Assembly (NCBI GenBank): GCA_029861485.1
Contig: JAOTZF010000051.1
Coordinates: 1 to 9,613, forward strand
DNA: 9,613 nucleotides
Direction of reading: 5' to 3'
Origin: Thermoleophilia bacterium
GTDB lineage: Bacteria > Actinomycetota > Thermoleophilia > Miltoncostaeales > Miltoncostaeaceae
The notes beneath the pieces are model-generated. The model made no database searches, was not told where the DNA came from, and worked only from the letters and a program-made list of their open reading frames with translations. The translations under genes were made by a program, and so were the position numbers. This document shows, piece by piece, positions 6,296-9,613 of this stretch (its first letter is position 1; the number at the start of each line of letters is the position of its first letter).

Positions 6296-8203
6296 TTACA
6301 CGCGCCCGCGCCGGACGGCGCGCAGGCCGTCCTCAGCTGTGAGCTGCGCAGTGACCCGCACGTTCCTCAGCTTCATCCCTGCCCGGAGGCTCGCCTTGCA
6401 GGTCGCGGTTCCGCGAGCCAGACGCGAGGAGCGGCAGCGGCGCAGCACGGTCTTACCGTGGGAGACCAACATCAGCACTTGGCCGGTGCGGAGGGTCTTG
6501 GTGCGGGCGGTGATGACGCGCCCCTTGCGCTTGACCGCGACCTTGGACAGCGCGGTCGGTCCAACGACCTTCACGATGGGCTTCCCGCCGTTCGGCTTGA
6601 ATGCCACCGCGATGCGAATCTTCTTGCGGTTCCAGCCCTTCGGGAACTTCACCGAGGTGGTGTAGACCCGGCCGGCCTTGGCCGAACGCGTGCGCCGGGC
6701 GAAGCGCTTGCCCTTGTACTTGAAGATGATCGTATAGCGGCCGGCCTTCTTCGCCAGATTCCTCACGCTGACCTTGCCGCGAGCCACGGTGACGAGCGGC
6801 TCTGCCATGGTGCCGCCGCGGCTGAAGCTCGGCTTGGCCTTGCGCGGGGGGATGATGGAGATCCTCTTCGATGCGCTCTTGGCCGAGTTCTCCTTGCTGG
6901 TGGCCTTGATCGTGACCTTGCCGCCCGACGGAACCTTGGCCGGCGCTTTGTAGAGGCCGCCGGCGCTGATGGTTCCGGCGGTGGAGTTGCCTCCGGCGAC
7001 TCCGTTGACCGTCCAGCTCACCCCGCGGCCGGTGCCGTTGACCACCGTCGCCTTGAGCTGGGCGCTGGTGCCGGCCACGAGCGTGGCCGGAGCGCCCGAG
7101 ATCGCGACGGCGATCGAGGGGTTGCTCGCGACGTTGATCGCGGCGGTGGCGCGCGGAGGGCTCAGCGGATAGCCGCTGGTGGGGTCGCGAACCTCGTACT
7201 CGAAGGTGTCCACACCCCCGAAGCCCGGGTTCGGCACGTAGGTGACGATCGGGTTGGTGAACTGCTGGCCGGCGGTGACGTTGAGCGAACCGTTGGCGGG
7301 CGGGCTCGTTACCCGAAAGAGCGGAGCGCCGAGAGCGCCGAGGTTCGGGTGCTCGTACGCGGCCGCACCGAGCTGGATGCCGATCGACTGCCCGAAGGGC
7401 GTCGCCACCGGACCGATGGCGGTCGCGACGTACCCGGGCACGGTGACCGTCTGAGCAGAGTAAGCGACCTGGTTGTTCGCCTCGTTGCTCTCCAGCACCT
7501 GATCCTCGGGATCGGCCTCAGCCGCGAGGTAGTACCGCCCCGGAGACGTGTTGGAAATGTCGACCCACTGCAGGGCGAGAGTCCAGTCGTAGACGTCGCG
7601 ATAGTTCGGCGAGACGCCCATCTGAACGGTGTTCGCACCCGGGTTGTTCTGGCGGCAGAAGTCCCCGCCGCCGCTGTAGCCGGCGCCGTTGTCGCCGACC
7701 GGCGGCTTGAAGGGCACGCCTGGCGCAGCCTCGGAGTCGTAGAGGCAGAAGCCGACCTTCTGGCCAGGAGCAACCTCGGCGGTCTTCGCCTGGTTCCACA
7801 GCGAGTAGCGCGAGATGCGCATGTAGTGGAAGTGGTTGTGCCCGTCGTTGGTCTCGTAGAGCACCTCGGGCGAGCGCACGGCAGTCCATGTCGCCGGGTT
7901 GCCGTAGTTCTCGGGCAGGAACGCGTACTGCTTCGGCCCGCCGGCGACCTGAGGATTGCCCGCGAGGTGCAGCGGTGCGTTACCGACATTGGTCACGAAG
8001 CCGTTGAACTTGAGCAGTAGCCGGCCGTCCTGGCTGACCTCGGGGTCTTGCGGCGCCTCCGGTGGGTCGGAGCGAAGATCCGGGAGGGTGTTCGGGTCGA
8101 CGCCCGGACCCCCGACGGCGGCGAGCGGAACGATGGCGGCGAGAGCGGCGGTGGCCCCGGCGGTTGCGAGCAGCGTTAGGGCGGTGTGTCTTTTGATCGG
8201 CAT
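6296..8203 (-). CDS. Secreted lysyl oxidase-like protein with Ig-like domains and basic C-terminal repeats
   Basis: 635 aa from the ATG at 8203, preferred over GTG at 8239 because it starts directly with a signal peptide (MPIKRHTALTLLATAG to about residue 30). Residues about 40-256 are a lysyl oxidase domain: DGHNHFHYMRISRYSLW holds the copper H-x-H-x-H (H122, H124, H126), GQKVGFCLYD holds K149, and DVYDWTLALQWVDI holds Y205. K149 and Y205 align with the Lys and Tyr that form the lysyl tyrosylquinone cofactor of animal LOX (320 and 355 in human), so it is probably active. The expected reaction is oxidation of lysine or other primary amines to aldehyde, with H2O2 and ammonia released outside the cell. 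An Ig-like domain with VTYVPNPGFGGVDTFEYEV (about 291-358) and another with VSWTVNGVAGGNSTAGTI (about 362-450) follow. The basic tail (454-635) holds two related repeats (472-546, 554-630); the second has C590 and C602. A paralogue lies immediately upstream. Confidence 0.9.
   Translation of the reverse strand: MPIKRHTALTLLATAGATAALAAIVPLAAVGGPGVDPNTLPDLRSDPPEAPQDPEVSQDGRLLLKFNGFVTNVGNAPLHLAGNPQVAGGPKQYAFLPENYGNPATWTAVRSPEVLYETNDGHNHFHYMRISRYSLWNQAKTAEVAPGQKVGFCLYDSEAAPGVPFKPPVGDNGAGYSGGGDFCRQNNPGANTVQMGVSPNYRDVYDWTLALQWVDISNTSPGRYYLAAEADPEDQVLESNEANNQVAYSAQTVTVPGYVATAIGPVATPFGQSIGIQLGAAAYEHPNLGALGAPLFRVTSPPANGSLNVTAGQQFTNPIVTYVPNPGFGGVDTFEYEVRDPTSGYPLSPPRATAAINVASNPSIAVAISGAPATLVAGTSAQLKATVVNGTGRGVSWTVNGVAGGNSTAGTISAGGLYKAPAKVPSGGKVTIKATSKENSAKSASKRISIIPPRKAKPSFSRGGTMAEPLVTVARGKVSVRNLAKKAGRYTIIFKYKGKRFARRTRSAKAGRVYTTSVKFPKGWNRKKIRIAVAFKPNGGKPIVKVVGPTALSKVAVKRKGRVITARTKTLRTGQVLMLVSHGKTVLRRCRSSRLARGTATCKASLRAGMKLRNVRVTAQLTAEDGLRAVRRGRV
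6314..6790 (-). repeat. Two C-terminal protein repeats of the lysyl oxidase gene
   Basis: At protein level, 6566-6790 and 6314-6544 encode related units of about 75 residues. Each begins with a (K/R)GxV strand, continues through a central hairpin and ends in a (K/R)(K/N)(I/V)R(I/V)(A/T) strand followed by N-G-G or E-D-G. The second unit carries RRC-x11-C. The first has threonines where its paralogue's first unit has the cysteines. The unit is of the basic, all-beta kind seen at the ends of secreted actinobacterial proteins; I cannot name a family. Confidence 0.55.
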
Positions 8204-8218
8204 GAAGAGCAGCCTATG

Positions 8219-8232
8219 TAGATGGCTAGGCA
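8219..8232 (-). promoter_or_regulatory. Conserved upstream motif, copy 2 (TGCCTAGCCA)
   Basis: Second copy of the 14-base motif, 16-29 bases upstream of the lysyl oxidase ATG at 8203. It overlaps a short inverted repeat (GCCTA at 8212-8216, TAGGC at 8227-8231). The position is close enough to the start codon for a promoter -10 region with a very short leader, or for a translational control element. No convincing -35/-10 pair or strong ribosome site is visible in 8204-8436; the best ribosome match is a weak AGG 11 bases before the ATG. Confidence 0.3.
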
Positions 8233-8403
8233 CACTCACTCCCCGAAGGTCGAGCGGCCGCTGGTCGGAGGTACTGCGCGCCAGAAGTTCTTGCTTTCAG
8301 TTCACATGACCCCGCTCGCACTGCGCATTCTCGAGGCGCCATGTGTGCGAACCGGCACGAGACCGTACCGGCCGCGGACCCGTACGCGTCTGCAGATTCT
8401 GGG

Positions 8404-8427
8404 GGCTCCCGCGGAGGAGCTGGAGCC
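8404..8427 (-). terminator. Weak hairpin after the right-hand paralogue
   Basis: GGCTCC (8404-8409) pairs with GGAGCC (8422-8427) around a 12-base loop; an alternative GCTCC/GGAGC pairing (8405-8409 with 8416-8420) is also possible. It lies 9 bases after the stop of the right-hand gene on the minus strand, but the stem is short and no T tract follows. Apart from this and the motif at 8219-8232, I see nothing clear in the 8204-8436 gap. Confidence 0.3.
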
Positions 8428-8436
8428 GGCCCGAGC

Positions 8437-9613
8437 CTAGGGACGCCCGCGCGTCGTGACGCGCAGGCCGTCCTCCGACCGCAGCGTCGCCGTTGCGCGG
8501 AGGTTCTTCGCCGACTGACGACGCCCAAGGGTGACCCGACAGGTGGCCACCTGGCCGGCGAGCCGGCTCACGACGCAGCGCCGCACCACCTTGTTGCGGT
8601 GGCGCAGCACCATGACCACGCGACCGGTGCGGAGCGTCTTCGTTCGCACGGTTACCCGCCGGCCCTTCAAGGCACCGCGCTTGGCGACAGCGAAGCGGAG
8701 CGCGCCGAGCTTGGTCGGGCCGACGCGGCGCATGACCCTCTGGCCACTCTTGGGCCTGAAGGTCACGACGAGCTGGATGTACTTGCGATTGAGCTTCTTC
8801 GAGTAGCGCAGGGTGCAGCGGAGGGTGCGACCGGCCTTGCGGGCCGCCTTGCAGCGTCCGATCACGCGAGCCTTCTTGCCCGGGCGCAGGTAGCGAGCGA
8901 CCACGGTGAACGAGCCGGCCACCTTGGCCTGGGTGGTGAGAATGGTCCGACCCTTGGTCACGACGACCCGGGGCTCGCTGATTGCGTGCTTCGCCCCCGG
9001 CTTCGGTTTGGAGTCGGGGCGGGGAACGATGGTGATGGACTTCTCGGCGAACTCGCTCGGATCGTCGATGCTCGTCGCGCGGACGGTGACCTTGCCACCC
9101 CTCGGCACCGACGCCGGGGCGACGTAGAGGCCGCCGCTCGTGATGGTCCCCGCCGTAGCGTTGCCGCCGGCCACCCCGTTGACGCTCCAGGCGACGCCCC
9201 GGGATCCGTTGAGCACGGACGCCGAGAGCTGGGCGCTGGTGCCGACGATCAACGCGGCGGGAGCGCCGGAGATCGCCGAGACCGCCACGGTCGGGCCGCC
9301 CGGGCTGGGGTTCGGGCCCACCTGAATGGTGGTGGCGGCGGCACGCGGGTTGCGCGGGTAGGAGCTGGTGCTGTCCTCGGCGACGTATTCGAAGCTGTCG
9401 ATGCCGCTGAAACCGGGCTTCGGCGTGTACGTGACCGACGCGCTTGCGATGGCTGCGCCGACGGTCGCATTCAACGTGCCGTTGGCAGGGGGCGTCACCA
9501 CGCGGAAGATGCGTGCGCCGGGCGAGCCAAATTGCTGGGAGCTCAGCGTGAGACCTACCGGGGACTGGAAGCCCGTCCTCGCGGTGATCGGCAGCGCGGT
9601 GTAGCCGGGAATC
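8437..9613 (-). CDS. Partial secreted Ig-like protein, tandem paralogue of the lysyl oxidase gene (5' part beyond the window)
   Basis: The reading frame is open from the right edge (first codon at 9612) to TAG at 8437-8439, giving 391 residues without a start. The first visible residues, IPGYTALPI, match VPGYVATAI, which follows directly after the oxidase domain in the neighbour. Next come an Ig-like domain with VTYTPKPGFSGIDSFEYV (about 60-97), a second with VAWSVNGVAGGNATAGTI (about 107-196), and a basic tail (about 208-391) made of two repeats (217-293 and 310-384). Each repeat carries R-C-x11-C (C254/C266 and C346/C358), probably two disulfides after export. It ends EDGLRVTTRGRP, against EDGLRAVRRGRV in the neighbour. 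An upstream lysyl oxidase domain is expected from the alignment but cannot be seen. An internal GTG at 9501 lies mid-domain and is not the start. Confidence 0.88.
   Translation of the reverse strand, partial: IPGYTALPITARTGFQSPVGLTLSSQQFGSPGARIFRVVTPPANGTLNATVGAAIASASVTYTPKPGFSGIDSFEYVAEDSTSSYPRNPRAAATTIQVGPNPSPGGPTVAVSAISGAPAALIVGTSAQLSASVLNGSRGVAWSVNGVAGGNATAGTITSGGLYVAPASVPRGGKVTVRATSIDDPSEFAEKSITIVPRPDSKPKPGAKHAISEPRVVVTKGRTILTTQAKVAGSFTVVARYLRPGKKARVIGRCKAARKAGRTLRCTLRYSKKLNRKYIQLVVTFRPKSGQRVMRRVGPTKLGALRFAVAKRGALKGRRVTVRTKTLRTGRVVMVLRHRNKVVRRCVVSRLAGQVATCRVTLGRRQSAKNLRATATLRSEDGLRVTTRGRP
8461..8964 (-). repeat. Two C-terminal protein repeats with R-C-x11-C in the right-hand paralogue
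   Basis: 8734-8964 and 8461-8685 encode two alignable units of about 75 residues. Shared features are KGR(T/R) near the start, GRCKAARKAGRTLRC against RRCVVSRLAGQVATC in the middle, and a (K/N)LR-type strand before FRPKSGQRV or LRSEDGLRV at the end. Identical cysteine spacing in both units argues for internal duplication rather than chance. Confidence 0.65.

Noticed and set aside
6458..8020. Plus-strand open frame of 520 codons
   Set aside because: Antisense to the lysyl oxidase gene; composition is a typical high-GC shadow.
8449..8464. Palindrome GCGCGTC-GT-GACGCGC
   Set aside because: It falls inside the last codons of the right-hand coding sequence and is explained by Arg/Val/Thr codons in GC-rich DNA.
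1..9613. CRISPR arrays, tRNA or rRNA genes, insertion sequences
   Set aside because: No regularly spaced repeats, tRNA-like cloverleaf sequence, rRNA signature or transposase-like protein was found on either strand by reading.

Overview
The window reads as chromosomal DNA from a high-GC actinobacterium. The class Thermoleophilia (Solirubrobacterales-like) is my best guess. This rests on GC-rich codon use, an actinobacterial three-part acyl-CoA carboxylase operon with an epsilon subunit, frequent GTG starts with 4-base stop/start overlaps, and secreted proteins ending in basic beta-rich domains. The lineage call is inference. Every supported gene lies on the minus strand, so transcription runs right to left.

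Region 1 (about 8437-9613 and 6296-8203): two tandem paralogous genes for secreted multidomain proteins. The complete one (6296-8203) has a signal peptide, a lysyl-oxidase-type copper amine oxidase domain, two Ig-like domains and a basic C-terminal module built from two repeats. The right-hand one runs off the window edge and shows the same architecture from the end of the expected oxidase domain onward.

Region 2 (4240-6108): a secreted protein with two proprotein-convertase P-domains, no protease domain, and a very lysine-rich C-terminal half carrying an unrecognised internal repeat. Hairpins flank the gene (6251-6279 upstream, 4172-4200 downstream), so it is probably its own transcription unit.

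Region 3 (520-4069): a compact acyl-CoA carboxylase operon: beta subunit (carboxyltransferase), small epsilon subunit, then a fused biotin carboxylase/biotin carrier alpha subunit, joined by two GTGA overlaps. An Asp in the second carboxyltransferase half points to propionyl-CoA (or broad short-chain) specificity. The operon would make methylmalonyl-CoA or a related malonyl-type extender.

Region 4 (1-504): remains of a DUF429 (predicted RNase H-like fold) gene. Its recognisable protein sequence is spread over two frames with two indels, one of them next to a strong hairpin. It is either a pseudogene or a sequence error.

The most intriguing possibility is functional: lysyl oxidases that convert lysine side chains to cross-linkable aldehydes sit next to an exported protein whose C-terminal part is 16 % lysine. 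This would suit an extracellular cross-linking system, but it remains a hypothesis.
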